A stretch of 64,000 nt of DNA from Nitrospira sp. (GCA_016873515.1 VGXB01000004.1:1-64000), one strand, 5' to 3'. Counted from the first letter of the stretch, positions 16,027 through 25,384 are shown. Translations and numbers: made by a program. The notes: a model not told the origin generated them from the letters alone.

Positions 16027-16793
16027 TTGCACGTTGGGCGGTGGCCTCCATCTTTTTTGCATGTCTGATTGGTATGTGGCAACTGGCTGTGAACGCACAC
16101 ATCTGGTCTCCACTGTTGCTACCATCGCCGTCGAGCGTCTTCATCTACCTCTGGTCTTCTCTTGAAGACGGGACGATGCTGGAATCCACCCTTGTAACGG
16201 TACGCCGCCTTCTGATTGGATACGGACTGGGAATTTTCATTGGCCTTCCATTGGGCCTTCTGACCGCGTCGTTCAGATGGTCACAAGATACGATCGGGGT
16301 TCTCGCATTGGGCCTTCAAACGCTTCCAAGCGTGTGCTGGGTGCCCCTAGCGCTACTCTGGTTTGGACAGACAGAAGCAGCCATGCTGTTCGTTGTGGTG
16401 ATGGGAACGTTATGGTCTCTCATCATCGCCACAGATACCGGCGTACGGACGATTCCCCCGATTTATAGCCGCGCAGCCCGTAGCATGGGATCGTCCGGGT
16501 TCCACACCTGGACTCATGTGATTCTGCCTGCCGCACTTCCCTTTCTCTTGAGCGGCATGAAGCAGGGCTGGGCGTTTGCCTGGCGATCGCTGATGGCGGC
16601 GGAAATTTATGTGACGATCCTCACCGGATTCGGTTTGGGCCACTTACTCCATTATGGACGGGAATTGAATGCGATGGATCAGGTGATCGGGGTGATGTTG
16701 GTCATCGTCATGATCGGGCTGGCCGTGGATAAGACGCTCTTTGCACCCGTAGAACGGTTTCTCCATCGTCGATGGGGCACAGGGCGGCAATAG
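16023..16793 (+). CDS. ABC transporter permease (SsuC/TauC/NrtB type)
   Basis: The ATG at 16023 overlaps the ATPase stop, which decides the start over longer in-frame alternatives. The 256-residue protein has about six membrane segments and the EAA-loop region IYSRAARSMGSSGFHTWTHV. LPSPSSVFIYLWSSLEDG and LLGFGQTEAAMLF-type segments match the sulfonate/nitrate permease family. Together with the two upstream genes it forms a complete importer. The operon ends here; galE is convergent. Confidence 0.92.
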   Translation: MIARWAVASIFFACLIGMWQLAVNAHIWSPLLLPSPSSVFIYLWSSLEDGTMLESTLVTVRRLLIGYGLGIFIGLPLGLLTASFRWSQDTIGVLALGLQTLPSVCWVPLALLWFGQTEAAMLFVVVMGTLWSLIIATDTGVRTIPPIYSRAARSMGSSGFHTWTHVILPAALPFLLSGMKQGWAFAWRSLMAAEIYVTILTGFGLGHLLHYGRELNAMDQVIGVMLVIVMIGLAVDKTLFAPVERFLHRRWGTGRQ

Positions 16794-16878
16794 GGTCTCT
16801 TCAGTCGGACTAGTCGGTCCCTGTACCATAAACTCTACGACCGGCTCGACAATTGTTGGGTGCAATGATGGAGTGCTG

Positions 16879-17919
16879 TCACAGCTTACGCCGGTTGGGG
16901 GATGAATGGTACCCTTGTGGATTGAGACTCTGCCAACGCCAGGTGTCGGCGCACATCTCTGAAAGCCCACGCGTTGCCCGCCAATCAAGGAGTGTCGAGG
17001 CCTTGCTGGGATCGGCATAACAGACAGCGACATCGCCGGACCGGCGAGGCGCGATCTTGTAAGGGACCTGTTTCCCGCTGGCTTGTTCAAACGCCCGCAC
17101 GATATCCAGCACGCTATAGCCTTTACCGGTGCCGAGATTCACCGTCAGGCATTCAGTCGGTTGTGTCCATCGTCCGAGTGCTTCGAGCGCTTTGAGATGT
17201 CCGATGGCAAGATCGACGACATGAATGTAGTCACGCACCCCGGTGCCGTCAGGAGTGGCGTAGTCGTTGCCAAATACGTTCACATGAGGGCGGCGGCCGA
17301 TCGCCACCTGTGCCACGAAGGGCATTAAGTTGTTAGGTGTACCTTGAGGATCTTCACCGATCAATCCGCTCGCATGCGCACCAACGGGATTAAAATAACG
17401 GAGAATTCCAATGCGCCATGAGGTGTCGCTGCGTAGCATGGCGCGAAGCATGTGCTCGATCGTCAATTTGGTCTGTCCATAAGGACTGGCTGCGGAGAGT
17501 GGGTGATCTTCCGTCACAGGCAACTGTTGCGGATTCCCGTACACTGTGCAAGATGAGCTGAAGACCAAGGCTTTGATTCCACAGATACTCATTGCTTCCA
17601 GCAGGCGTAATGAGCCCATGACATTATTGTCGTAGTAGGGCAGCGGCTGCTGGACTGACTCGCCGACGGCTTTGAGGCCAGCAAAATGGATCACCGCGTG
17701 CGCGCCGCTGTTGCGCAGCGCGGTCACCAGTGCCGGTTGGTCTCGGATGTCGCCACGAATCAGGCAGAGCGGCTTTCCGGCGATCCGCTGCACAACTTCG
17801 AGCGACTCGGGATGGCTGGTGCTGAAATTGTCGAAGACGGTCACGGCATGTCCAGCCTGAAGCAGTTCGACACAAGTGTGAGATCCGATATAGCCAGCGC
17901 CGCCCGTCACGAAAATCAC
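16879..17919 (-). CDS. galE: UDP-glucose 4-epimerase
   Basis: The 346-residue enzyme interconverts UDP-glucose and UDP-galactose for cell-surface polysaccharides. The NAD-binding motif GGAGYIGSH spans residues 6-14. The catalytic Ser of FSSSCTVYG (121-123), Tyr147 and Lys151 (SPYGQTK) form the short-chain dehydrogenase triad. RYFNPVGAHASGLIGEDP is characteristic of GalE. Length and motifs are standard. It is a single minus-strand gene convergent with the ABC transporter operon. Confidence 0.96.
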   Translation of the reverse strand: MIFVTGGAGYIGSHTCVELLQAGHAVTVFDNFSTSHPESLEVVQRIAGKPLCLIRGDIRDQPALVTALRNSGAHAVIHFAGLKAVGESVQQPLPYYDNNVMGSLRLLEAMSICGIKALVFSSSCTVYGNPQQLPVTEDHPLSAASPYGQTKLTIEHMLRAMLRSDTSWRIGILRYFNPVGAHASGLIGEDPQGTPNNLMPFVAQVAIGRRPHVNVFGNDYATPDGTGVRDYIHVVDLAIGHLKALEALGRWTQPTECLTVNLGTGKGYSVLDIVRAFEQASGKQVPYKIAPRRSGDVAVCYADPSKASTLLDWRATRGLSEMCADTWRWQSLNPQGYHSSPNRRKL

Positions 17920-18025
17920 GCTGTATCTCCCATGATATGGCCGACCGAAGTTGTTGTGATGTCAGAGTAGCAGATCAGGCGTTGTGGTCAAGAAAGAAAG
18001 GCAAACACGGGAAGCCGCCCTCGCG

Positions 18026-18490
18026 CTATCGGCAATCTCCAAATTTAATCTGCCGCAATGCTTCATAGATCACCACAGCCGCAGCATTCGAGAGATTCAA
18101 GCTGCGGCTGTGGGGCTGCATGGGCAGCCGGAGACGCCGTTCCGTGGGAAAGAATTCGAGTAAGGCTACCGGCAACCCTTTCGTTTCTGGACCAAACACA
18201 AAGCCATCATCTTTCGCGTACTCGGCCAGATCGTAGCGCTGTGTGCCTTTGGTTGAAATGGCGAACAAGCGTCGATTCTTGAAACGATCTAAACACTCGG
18301 TCCAACTGTTATGGACACTGATCGTAGCGAATTCGTGATAGTCCAATCCTGCCCGCACCAGTTGTTTATCATCCAACGAAAAGCTCAGCGGTTTGACGAG
18401 ATGGAGCCTTACGCCGGTATTGGCGCAGAGGCGGATGATATTGCCGGTATTGGGCGGAATTTCTGGCTGGTAGAGGATAATGTCAAACAT
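18026..18490 (-). CDS. trmL: tRNA (cytidine(34)-2'-O)-methyltransferase
   Basis: The start at 18490 gives 154 residues beginning MFDIILYQPEIPPNTGNIIR, the normal family length; a longer frame to 18625 adds 45 residues without family character. The SpoU/TrmH knot motifs are present: NTGNIIRLCANTG, FGPETKGLP and LRLPMQPHSRSLNLSNA. The enzyme methylates the wobble ribose of tRNA-Leu species using S-adenosylmethionine. Confidence 0.93.
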   Translation of the reverse strand: MFDIILYQPEIPPNTGNIIRLCANTGVRLHLVKPLSFSLDDKQLVRAGLDYHEFATISVHNSWTECLDRFKNRRLFAISTKGTQRYDLAEYAKDDGFVFGPETKGLPVALLEFFPTERRLRLPMQPHSRSLNLSNAAAVVIYEALRQIKFGDCR

Positions 18491-18650
18491 GACAGAATCA
18501 GGACCGTATGGCTGATAGCATAGAGCCAATTGAACGAGCAAGGGAAATTCTGAGGGTGAGTTTGATACGTATAAAGAGTTGCTTCTTGGTATAGTGAGTT
18601 CCGACAGATGTGTGGCATGATGCAAACACGTAGATGGCTTTCAAGCTGAT

Positions 18651-20387
18651 ATGCACAGTCCTCTCAGACGACAAGGCATTTCATTTTTTATTGTGTCCCT
18701 CGCCGTCGCTCTGGCGCTGGTTGTGACAATGGCATCGCTCGCCTCAGCAGAAGGGGCGCCTATCCTGTCTGCAGAACAAATCGCCGACCAGGCCCAAACT
18801 GTGTGGGAGAGTGGGGCGCCGCTGGCGGCGCTGGAACTTTTGCAGCGAGTGATTGAGGTTAATCCGGCTAGTCCGGAATCGATGAGGTTGCATAAGTTAC
18901 GGGGCGATATCTTGGCCACATTTCGAGGACCCAAGGAAGCCGTGCAAGCTTACGATCTAATTCTCTCCACACAGCCTGCGATGATGGATGTTCGTTGGGC
19001 GAAGTGGAGTGTCTTGGTGTGGTGGGGGCAGGACAGTGAGGCAATTGCGGAACTGCGCCACATGGCCCAAATTGATCTCCACGATCCACTGGTCCATTTT
19101 CGGTTAGCTCAAGATCTTCGGAAGATCGATCGGCTCGAAGAATCACTCGAGTCATTCAAACAGGCCGTTCAATTGATGCCGGATATTCTGAGCTGGCGAT
19201 TAGCTCTGGCGCGGGCGAAGTTCGATGTTTTGGATTATCAAGGGGCGGAGGCCGAAGTACAAACTGTGTTGCAACGGCTGCCGCCTGGGTCCCCATTGGA
19301 GATTCCGGCAAGGAATCAATTGGCGCAGCTGTATGAATCGATGGAGCGGGGGCGGCGGTTTACGCCAGTGTTGACACCTGGTACGACGTCGGAGCAGCTC
19401 AGAGAATGGTCAGAAATTCGGGCGGGTGCCTGGAAATTATTCGTTGCTGGCCGATATCAGGAGGCCGAGCCGATCTATCGCAAGATGCTGGAGCTGAACC
19501 CTAAGGACGCGCTGGCCACGCACCAGCTAGGACTTACTCTCATGCAACTGGACCGGTGTGAAGAGGCGTTGGCTGTCTTTGGGAACATGTCCAATCTTGA
19601 TTTGAGCGAAGAAAATTATGCGGATAGTACCTATCGAATGGGTCAGTGTTTGGTTGAATTGAAACGGTGGGAGGACGCGTTCTTGCACTTTCAAGCACTC
19701 TACGATGCGGCCGTCGAATTCGAAGAGACGAACAAGGGCATTGTGTTGCCAGTCGGCATCAAGGTGTTGTCGAAAGAGAAGATTGCGCGATGGCTCGATA
19801 AAGTCCGCCCTCACATTCCTGAGTTGGCCACGTTGCAAGCGGAGGCAACGAAAGCGGGTGGAGATTCCGATAAGCCGGTACCGTCGGCTGAGCCTTCAGC
19901 AGAGACGTTGTACGCCAAAGCAATTGCACCCGTGAAGCCGCAACATGTGGTGGACACCAGTGCAGCCCTCATGGGACGTGATTCCGATTTCAGCTGGTTT
20001 CGGTTTGTGATTCCGGCGGTTAAAGTTGTCCGAGACGATTTCCCGACCGGGGCGCATGACTTTATCCCAGTGAGCCCTGGAGATACGTTTTCCTCCATTC
20101 AAGGGGAGATTTATCTGGTGTTTAAGCTGGTATCGGAATCGTTTGATGCCGTGCCGCTGGCCGCGCGTTGCATGTTGGAAACAGCTGATTCGACAGCGTC
20201 ACAGCAGGTCATTGCTCAGGATCAGGTACTGACATCAATGAACGACCAGTCCGGCTACTTTATGCTCAGTCGCCCCACAGGTGGCTGGCCGGTGGGACTC
20301 TACCGCTGTGGGCTTTTTGCTGGCGAGCACTCTTCCGCCTATACGCTAGCTGATGACGTGCGGTTCAGAATAGTCGGGGCTCGATAG
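18651..20387 (+). CDS. Secreted TPR-repeat protein
   Basis: The 578-residue precursor has a signal peptide ending near ASLASAEG (about residue 34). From residue 40 to about 350 it is built of tetratricopeptide repeats, for example GPKEAVQAYDLILSTQPAM, LEESLESFKQAVQLMPD and YQEAEPIYRKMLELNPKD. The last 150 residues (FSWFRFVIPAVKVVRDDFPT onward) form a beta-rich domain without repeats. It may act as a periplasmic assembly platform; no partner is indicated by neighbours. I do not recognise a named family. Confidence 0.8.
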   Translation: MHSPLRRQGISFFIVSLAVALALVVTMASLASAEGAPILSAEQIADQAQTVWESGAPLAALELLQRVIEVNPASPESMRLHKLRGDILATFRGPKEAVQAYDLILSTQPAMMDVRWAKWSVLVWWGQDSEAIAELRHMAQIDLHDPLVHFRLAQDLRKIDRLEESLESFKQAVQLMPDILSWRLALARAKFDVLDYQGAEAEVQTVLQRLPPGSPLEIPARNQLAQLYESMERGRRFTPVLTPGTTSEQLREWSEIRAGAWKLFVAGRYQEAEPIYRKMLELNPKDALATHQLGLTLMQLDRCEEALAVFGNMSNLDLSEENYADSTYRMGQCLVELKRWEDAFLHFQALYDAAVEFEETNKGIVLPVGIKVLSKEKIARWLDKVRPHIPELATLQAEATKAGGDSDKPVPSAEPSAETLYAKAIAPVKPQHVVDTSAALMGRDSDFSWFRFVIPAVKVVRDDFPTGAHDFIPVSPGDTFSSIQGEIYLVFKLVSESFDAVPLAARCMLETADSTASQQVIAQDQVLTSMNDQSGYFMLSRPTGGWPVGLYRCGLFAGEHSSAYTLADDVRFRIVGAR

Positions 20388-20494
20388 GGGAAGAACGATA
20401 GGGAATAGCAGGGTGATGTGCCCCCCGTTGATTTGATCACGCATATAAAGCAGTGTCGATGAGACTTCCAGACGCTCTATTGAAGGTCGTGCTT

Positions 20495-20948
20495 ATGATA
20501 CGCACAATTGTCCGACGAGTTGTATGGTTACCCATTACGCTCGTTGTGGCAGTGGGCTGCGCCCAGTTTGGCATCTAGGGAGATACGACACAGGAACATC
20601 TGGAGAAAGGGGGTGTCGCCAGGACCTTGGGCGAGCAACCGTGGGTGGCTTTGTATGCCGGCGAGCCGTCTTCTCTTTCAGTGGTCGGCCACGTGCTATC
20701 TGGGTTCTCCCCCCTCGATAGCGAGTCTGACACGGCTTCAGCCATCCAACTGTGTGTGCCCACCGTGCGCCTTGCAAATGTTCTATCCAAGAGCATGCTG
20801 ATGTCAGCTCGTCTGGTGACGAGATCTTTACGGTCAACGGCAGGTGCTGTACCGTGTGACGCGATACCATTCAACAAATGCGGATGCGGCACGCTCTTGC
20901 ATCGGTGAAGCCAATGAGATTGGTGGCGATTTGGCGCTAATGCTATAA
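20495..20948 (+). pseudogene. Decayed small lipoprotein gene
   Basis: An ATG at 20495 opens a lipoprotein signal peptide (MIRTIVRRVVWLPITLVVAV then GC) that runs into a TAG after only 27 codons. The same frame continues open with GDTTQEHLEKGGVARTLGEQ and beyond to about 20830, after which protein-like sequence shifts to the neighbouring frame (QVLYRVTRYHSTNADAARSC) and ends at TAA 20946-20948. At least one nonsense codon and one frameshift separate the parts. This reads as a lost small lipoprotein gene, but a short real peptide cannot be excluded. Confidence 0.45.
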
Positions 20949-20949
20949 T
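20920..20949 (+). promoter_or_regulatory. Promoter before the 20988 membrane-protein gene
   Basis: A perfect TATAAT lies at 20944-20949, with TTGGTG at 20920-20925 and an 18-base spacer. Transcription would begin near 20956, about 30 bases before the ATG at 20988. The hexamers lie at the tail of the decayed lipoprotein gene. Confidence 0.5.
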
Positions 20950-20987
20950 ACAGTTTGTGTCCGACGCTGGTACGCAACCATAGAACA

Positions 20988-21602
20988 ATGACGACGCTGT
21001 CACTCTTTGCGATCATTTTTATTTTCAATTGTTTGCCCGCATTTGCGCCGCCGACGTGGATGGTGGTGTCTACGGTGACTGTGTTCCGCCCCGGCGTGAA
21101 CTTATGGCTTACTGTCCTCACGGCTGCTACCGCGGCGACTGCAGGGAGACTGGCCCTTGCGAAAATGGCATATCTTCTTGTCAGGAAGCGCTGGTTGAGC
21201 GCGCGCACCCAAGAGAATGTTGATTTGGTGAAAGCTCGTCTGGAAAAGCATCGTGCGTTGACGTTTGGGGCTGTCCTCGCGTATACCTGCAGCCCCTTGC
21301 CATCGAACTCGCTGTTTATCGCCTATGGGCTCACCTCATTGCCCCTGGCCCCGGTGGCGGCCGCCTCCTTCATCGGTCGGTTTCTGACCTATAGCGTGTG
21401 GGTGATCATGGCGATGGAAGTGGCACAGAAGGTCGTTGTCGATGAGGGGTCAGTGTTTGCTTATCTCGGAGGCTATTTTGTGGTGACGCAAGTCCTCATG
21501 CTTGCGCTGGTGGGGCTCTTCACGAAACTGGACTGGAGAGCTTGGTTTGCGACCAAGACCGTTCAACTTATGAATCGAATAGAACCTTCCTGTCGGAAGT
21601 AA
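20988..21602 (+). CDS. Multi-spanning membrane protein, VTT/DedA-like
   Basis: From the ATG at 20988 the protein has 204 residues with four or five hydrophobic segments: MTTLSLFAIIFIFNCLPAFA, a segment around TVLTAATAATAGRLALA, and two after residue 100. AYTCSPLPSNSLFIAYGLTS followed by VAAASFIGRFLTYSVWV resembles the re-entrant loop and helix of VTT/DedA-type proteins, though the match is loose. An in-frame TTG at 20955 is a less likely start because it coincides with the predicted transcription start. Function is unknown. Confidence 0.65.
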   Translation: MTTLSLFAIIFIFNCLPAFAPPTWMVVSTVTVFRPGVNLWLTVLTAATAATAGRLALAKMAYLLVRKRWLSARTQENVDLVKARLEKHRALTFGAVLAYTCSPLPSNSLFIAYGLTSLPLAPVAAASFIGRFLTYSVWVIMAMEVAQKVVVDEGSVFAYLGGYFVVTQVLMLALVGLFTKLDWRAWFATKTVQLMNRIEPSCRK

Positions 21603-21788
21603 CTCCGCATCATCCAGCGCTGGGTACCTTAGATCGGAGCAAAGCTTTTAGTTCGTGAAGAGAGTACCTCACAAGAACATCAACGGACATCCAGTTCGGT
21701 ATGCCTGGTTAGGGGGGAGAGGTATTCTGAATGTCTCGGTGCGCGGCAATAAATTCTGGATATCGCCTGATTGTTCTCGCCGAACGGG

Positions 21789-22784
21789 TCAGCCGGCTAC
21801 AGGTTGCCGGTAATCGACTTCAATTGTGAAGCCCAGGTCTTGAATCATGCTCCAAACTTCTGGGGCCGGGGCGCCTGGTGTCGTCAAGTAGCCATTGACG
21901 AACAGGGAATCGGCCGGATAGAGCGCCAACGGTTGGAGACTGCGGAGGTTGTGTTCACGTCCTCCGGCGATGCGGAGCTCGGTTCTTGGATGGAGGAATC
22001 TGAACAGGCAAAGGACTTTTAAACAACGCTGCGGTGTCAGGTGATTGGCTTGTTCCAATGGTGTGCCGGCAACTGGGTTCAGCATGTTCAAGGGAATAGA
22101 ATCTGGTTTCACCTCGCGCAAGGCCATGGCCAGATCGATGAGGTCAGCATCCTGTTCGCCCATCCCCACAATGCCACCAGAACAAATTTCTAGTCCAGCC
22201 GCCCGCACGTTCTTGATCGTCGTCAAGCGGTCTCGAAAGGTGTGGGTGGTGCAGATCGAGGTGTGAAAGGCTTCGCTCGTATTTAAATTGTGGTTCACCC
22301 GATCAACGCCTGCGGCTTTGAGCCGTCGTGCCTGAGGTTCGTTCATCAAGCCGAGTGAACAGCAAATCTGGATTGGGATCTCTTGCTTGATGGCGCGCAC
22401 CGCACCGGCGATCTCGTCAATTTCGTGGTCAAGCGGACTTCTCCCACTGATGACGATGCAATACCGCTGAGCCTTCGAGGCGGCAGCCCGGCGGGCTCCC
22501 TCGATCATTTGTGGCCGAGGCAGCAGACTGTAGCGGTCAATTGGAGCCGTCGACACTGCCGATTGCGAGCAATAGTGGCAATCTTCTTGACAGGATCCGC
22601 TTTTGGCATTTTGCAGCATCTGCAGGCGAACCGTATAGCCAAAGTACGTGGATCGCACAGCAAATGCGGCGTGGAGCAGAGGTAAGAGGTCGTGGTCGGG
22701 AGCCTGCAGCACGGCAAGTGCGTCGTCGTTGGTGAGGAGTTCGTCGCGAAGAGCTTTTTGCGCAAACAGCATGTAATCGGTCAT
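21789..22784 (-). CDS. bioB: Biotin synthase
   Basis: The 331-residue radical-SAM enzyme inserts sulfur into dethiobiotin. C65, C69 and C72 in SGSCQEDCHYCSQ hold the [4Fe-4S] cluster, and QICCSLG, EICSGGIVGMGE and RIAGGREHN provide the Cys and Arg ligands of the auxiliary [2Fe-2S] cluster. The gene follows lapB on the same strand after a 96-base gap. bioD lies apart at 41 kb, so the biotin pathway is scattered. Confidence 0.97.
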   Translation of the reverse strand: MTDYMLFAQKALRDELLTNDDALAVLQAPDHDLLPLLHAAFAVRSTYFGYTVRLQMLQNAKSGSCQEDCHYCSQSAVSTAPIDRYSLLPRPQMIEGARRAAASKAQRYCIVISGRSPLDHEIDEIAGAVRAIKQEIPIQICCSLGLMNEPQARRLKAAGVDRVNHNLNTSEAFHTSICTTHTFRDRLTTIKNVRAAGLEICSGGIVGMGEQDADLIDLAMALREVKPDSIPLNMLNPVAGTPLEQANHLTPQRCLKVLCLFRFLHPRTELRIAGGREHNLRSLQPLALYPADSLFVNGYLTTPGAPAPEVWSMIQDLGFTIEVDYRQPVAG

Positions 22785-22880
22785 TGCAAAGTTCCTTTTC
22801 CAGATCGTACGGGTGACGGAACTAGATTGCTTGGTCCAGATTGTACGAAGGTATGGTGTCAGGGATATCGGCAGGGGAAC

Positions 22881-24281
22881 CTACACGGTTTCAATCGGAG
22901 AAGCAATGCTTTGGTAGGGGATGGCACGCATGGATGGAGAGATTCTGTCCGTGCTGATGGGCACGTGACTGGTTTCGAGCCAGGGGAGCGCGGTGAGTGT
23001 GTTCCAGCGGGTACAATGCCGACACCGGCCGGACCATTCCGTGGCTTCATATTGGCACTGTGTACAGATGTAGGGGACGACAACTCGCTTTTTGAAACTT
23101 AACGCTTTCTTGAGTTCGATAATGGCCTGCTCGAATTGCTGCTTGCGCAAGTACAGATTGGCCATGATCTTGTGATAGTCGAGCAAATGATCCTGTGAGC
23201 CTTCGATCGTCGACAGCTGGTCGAATGCTTCATCGATCATTTCGAGTCGGTAATAGAGTTTGCCCAAGTAAAATTGAAGCACCGGGTTCTGTGGATCATT
23301 CTGGATCGCGTCCTGATACACACGGATGATTTCCCCCGGTTCTCCCTGGTCCAGAAGTAGCTCTTCCAGCCGATGGAGGATAATGACACTGCGTGTCTTT
23401 GTATAAACCTTCTTCAAAATCTTGACGGCGTCCTTCATCTTACCCTCATGAAGAAGAATCTCGCCGAGCCCGATATAGGCCGGCAGGAAGCTGCGGTCCT
23501 TCTTGATGGCGCCACGGAAATATCGGCGGGCTTTATCAGAATGGCCACGTTCCAGCAGTTGCCGTCCGACTTCGTACATGCATCCGAGGAGGAGCGCTTG
23601 TTCGGCTTGTTTTTCAGGGTCGGGCAAGCGTGCTTTGGCGAGGCGGTGCTGGATCTCGAGCGCCTCGCTCCACTTTTCCAGCTTGATATTCAAATCTCGC
23701 TTGCGAATCATGGCCGTCAGGTTATCCGGATCGATTTTCAGCATCTTTTGGTAGGCCTGGAGCGCTTCTTCGTAGCGCTTGGCCCCTTCGAGATCTTTGC
23801 CCAATTCCAGCAAGATTTCGATGGTTCGCTCGTCCACTCGATGAGCGTGTTGATGCAGCCGGATCGCCTCGGAAAAGTTCTCCTCGGACCGGTAGATGTT
23901 TCCCAGCCACAATAAGGAATCGACGTGGTTTGGGTCGATCGCCAGCGCTTTTTCGAAGAGGGTAATCGCCTCAACGATGCGCCGAGACATGAAGGCATGG
24001 GTGCCGTCACGGTGTAGCGTATCCAGTTTTTCTTTTCGGCGCACCAGCCGAGTGCTGCGCCAATTCACAATGACGTGCGCCGTTTGTTGCAGGCCGATGG
24101 CAAACGCGACAAAGACGGCTCCGGCGGACATGGAAATCAAGACGAGAGTGACAGGGCTCAGGTCAAATTCTGCGGTCGAGCTGGTGTGGATGATGATGGT
24201 GCCGGGATTGAGTTCTCGGAAATAGCTGTAGATGAAGACGCCGGCACTGACGAAGAAGATGGTAATCAGTAGTCTGAGCAT
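22881..24281 (-). CDS. LapB/YciM-like TPR protein with N-terminal LapA-like membrane region
   Basis: The 466-residue protein starts with two membrane helices (LLITIFFVSAGVFIYSY, and a second around VTLVLISMSAGAVFVAFAIG), like a LapA domain, then carries tetratricopeptide repeats from about residue 90 to 385 and ends in a rubredoxin-like zinc site, CTQC and CRHC within about 18 residues. In Proteobacteria LapB controls LpxC turnover and so lipopolysaccharide synthesis, and LapA is a separate small protein. Here both appear fused. It is the last gene of the rplU-to-rsfS run, 3 bases from rsfS. Confidence 0.75.
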   Translation of the reverse strand: MLRLLITIFFVSAGVFIYSYFRELNPGTIIIHTSSTAEFDLSPVTLVLISMSAGAVFVAFAIGLQQTAHVIVNWRSTRLVRRKEKLDTLHRDGTHAFMSRRIVEAITLFEKALAIDPNHVDSLLWLGNIYRSEENFSEAIRLHQHAHRVDERTIEILLELGKDLEGAKRYEEALQAYQKMLKIDPDNLTAMIRKRDLNIKLEKWSEALEIQHRLAKARLPDPEKQAEQALLLGCMYEVGRQLLERGHSDKARRYFRGAIKKDRSFLPAYIGLGEILLHEGKMKDAVKILKKVYTKTRSVIILHRLEELLLDQGEPGEIIRVYQDAIQNDPQNPVLQFYLGKLYYRLEMIDEAFDQLSTIEGSQDHLLDYHKIMANLYLRKQQFEQAIIELKKALSFKKRVVVPYICTQCQYEATEWSGRCRHCTRWNTLTALPWLETSHVPISTDRISPSMRAIPYQSIASPIETV

Positions 24282-24284
24282 AGC

Positions 24285-24788
24285 CTAGACCGTTTTGGGG
24301 GAGGCAGTTCGCTTCACGATGATCCGCCGCTTCGGCGCAGTGATGGGAGCGGGTACCGTTGCGGGAATCAGGACCTCCGTTGCGTCACTCCACAGTCGTT
24401 CTAATGCATAGTGCGCCCGGGCATCTTGCCGAAAAATGTGGGCGACGACGTCTCCGAAATCAAGCAGGATCCACTGCCCGGATTTGGTGCCTTCGATACT
24501 CAAGGGCCGCTGGCCCATGTGGGAAAGCGTGCCGTCGATATGGTCGGCAATCGCCAGCGTTTGTCTGTCGGACTCCGACGATGCGATCACAAGGTAGTCG
24601 GCCACAGAAGTGAGGGGGGCGATGTGCAGCACCTGAACATCGCTGGCCTTCTTGTCGAGCATGGCTTTGCCGACGGCGAGGGCAGTAGCCTGGGCTGTTT
24701 GTGTGATCTTACTCCTCCTGATACAAGTGATGCTGCAGTATATAAGATCCGACCAGGGGCGGCAACAGCTTTGCCAGCGTCGTCCCAT
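24285..24788 (-). CDS. rsfS: Ribosomal silencing factor RsfS (start uncertain)
   Basis: The RsfS/Iojap core is clear: ALAVGKAMLDKKASDVQVLH, SVADYLVIASSESDRQTLAI and GQWILLDFGDVVAHIFRQDA. It binds ribosomal protein uL14 and blocks subunit joining in starvation. The start is a problem. The ATG at 24788 gives a 28-residue stretch that only reflects the overlapping nadD gene. The best ribosome binding site, AGGAGG, lies 6 bases before an ATC codon at 24707, right where homology begins, and there is no ATG, GTG or TTG between. Initiation at ATC is therefore possible. A C-terminal tail (APKRRIIVKRTASPKTV) is extra. Confidence 0.88.
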   Translation of the reverse strand: MGRRWQSCCRPWSDLIYCSITCIRRSKITQTAQATALAVGKAMLDKKASDVQVLHIAPLTSVADYLVIASSESDRQTLAIADHIDGTLSHMGQRPLSIEGTKSGQWILLDFGDVVAHIFRQDARAHYALERLWSDATEVLIPATVPAPITAPKRRIIVKRTASPKTV

Positions 24789-25377
24789 GTCTGATCCGTT
24801 GTCGGATGTCAGAGGCGGAGATTGAGCAGAGAGGAATAGGAAGGCAGACAATGCCTCGGCACGAGGGTGTGGCTATGTCCAGCCGGAGCGATTCTCCGGT
24901 ATCAAGTTGCACGAGTGTCTGGGGGGAGAGGGCTGGCAACAGTGGCATTGTCGCCAGTGATTGAAAGGACTGTCCTGGCCTGGGAACGACGATAAATCGG
25001 CAGCGGTGTAGCAACTCGCAAGGATTCTTCCAATTGGGAAGGTCAAGAAACGCATCGAGTCCGATCAAAAGATGCAAGTCGGTTGAGGAGCCAAATTGGT
25101 ACTGGAGGGTTTGAACGGTATCGATCGTATAGGATTTTCCGGTCCGTCGTATTTCCATGTCGGACAGGCCCAAAGTTGGTCTGTCGGCAATGGCGAGTCG
25201 GAGCATTTCGTATCGGTGTGCGGCAGGGGCCAAAGATCCGTCTCGCTTGTGGGGTGGGTCGCCGGTCGGAATGAACAGGACGTGGTCCAGTTGGAGCTTG
25301 TCGAGGACATGGCCTGCAAGAGCCAAGTGACCATTGTGAATGGGATTGAAACTGCCACCGAAAATTCCCAACCGCAT
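24709..25377 (-). CDS. nadD: Nicotinate-nucleotide adenylyltransferase
   Basis: The 222-residue enzyme makes deamido-NAD from nicotinate mononucleotide and ATP. The start at 25377 begins MRLGIFGGSFNPIHNGHLAL, containing the nucleotidyltransferase GSFNPIHNGH motif at the normal place. SISASDIRQRI near the C-terminus is the family ISST/R-type motif. The ATG lacks an obvious ribosome binding site. It lies between proB and rsfS, a common bacterial order. Confidence 0.95.
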   Translation of the reverse strand: MRLGIFGGSFNPIHNGHLALAGHVLDKLQLDHVLFIPTGDPPHKRDGSLAPAAHRYEMLRLAIADRPTLGLSDMEIRRTGKSYTIDTVQTLQYQFGSSTDLHLLIGLDAFLDLPNWKNPCELLHRCRFIVVPRPGQSFQSLATMPLLPALSPQTLVQLDTGESLRLDIATPSCRGIVCLPIPLCSISASDIRQRIRHGTTLAKLLPPLVGSYILQHHLYQEE

Positions 25378-25384
25378 GAGTACA

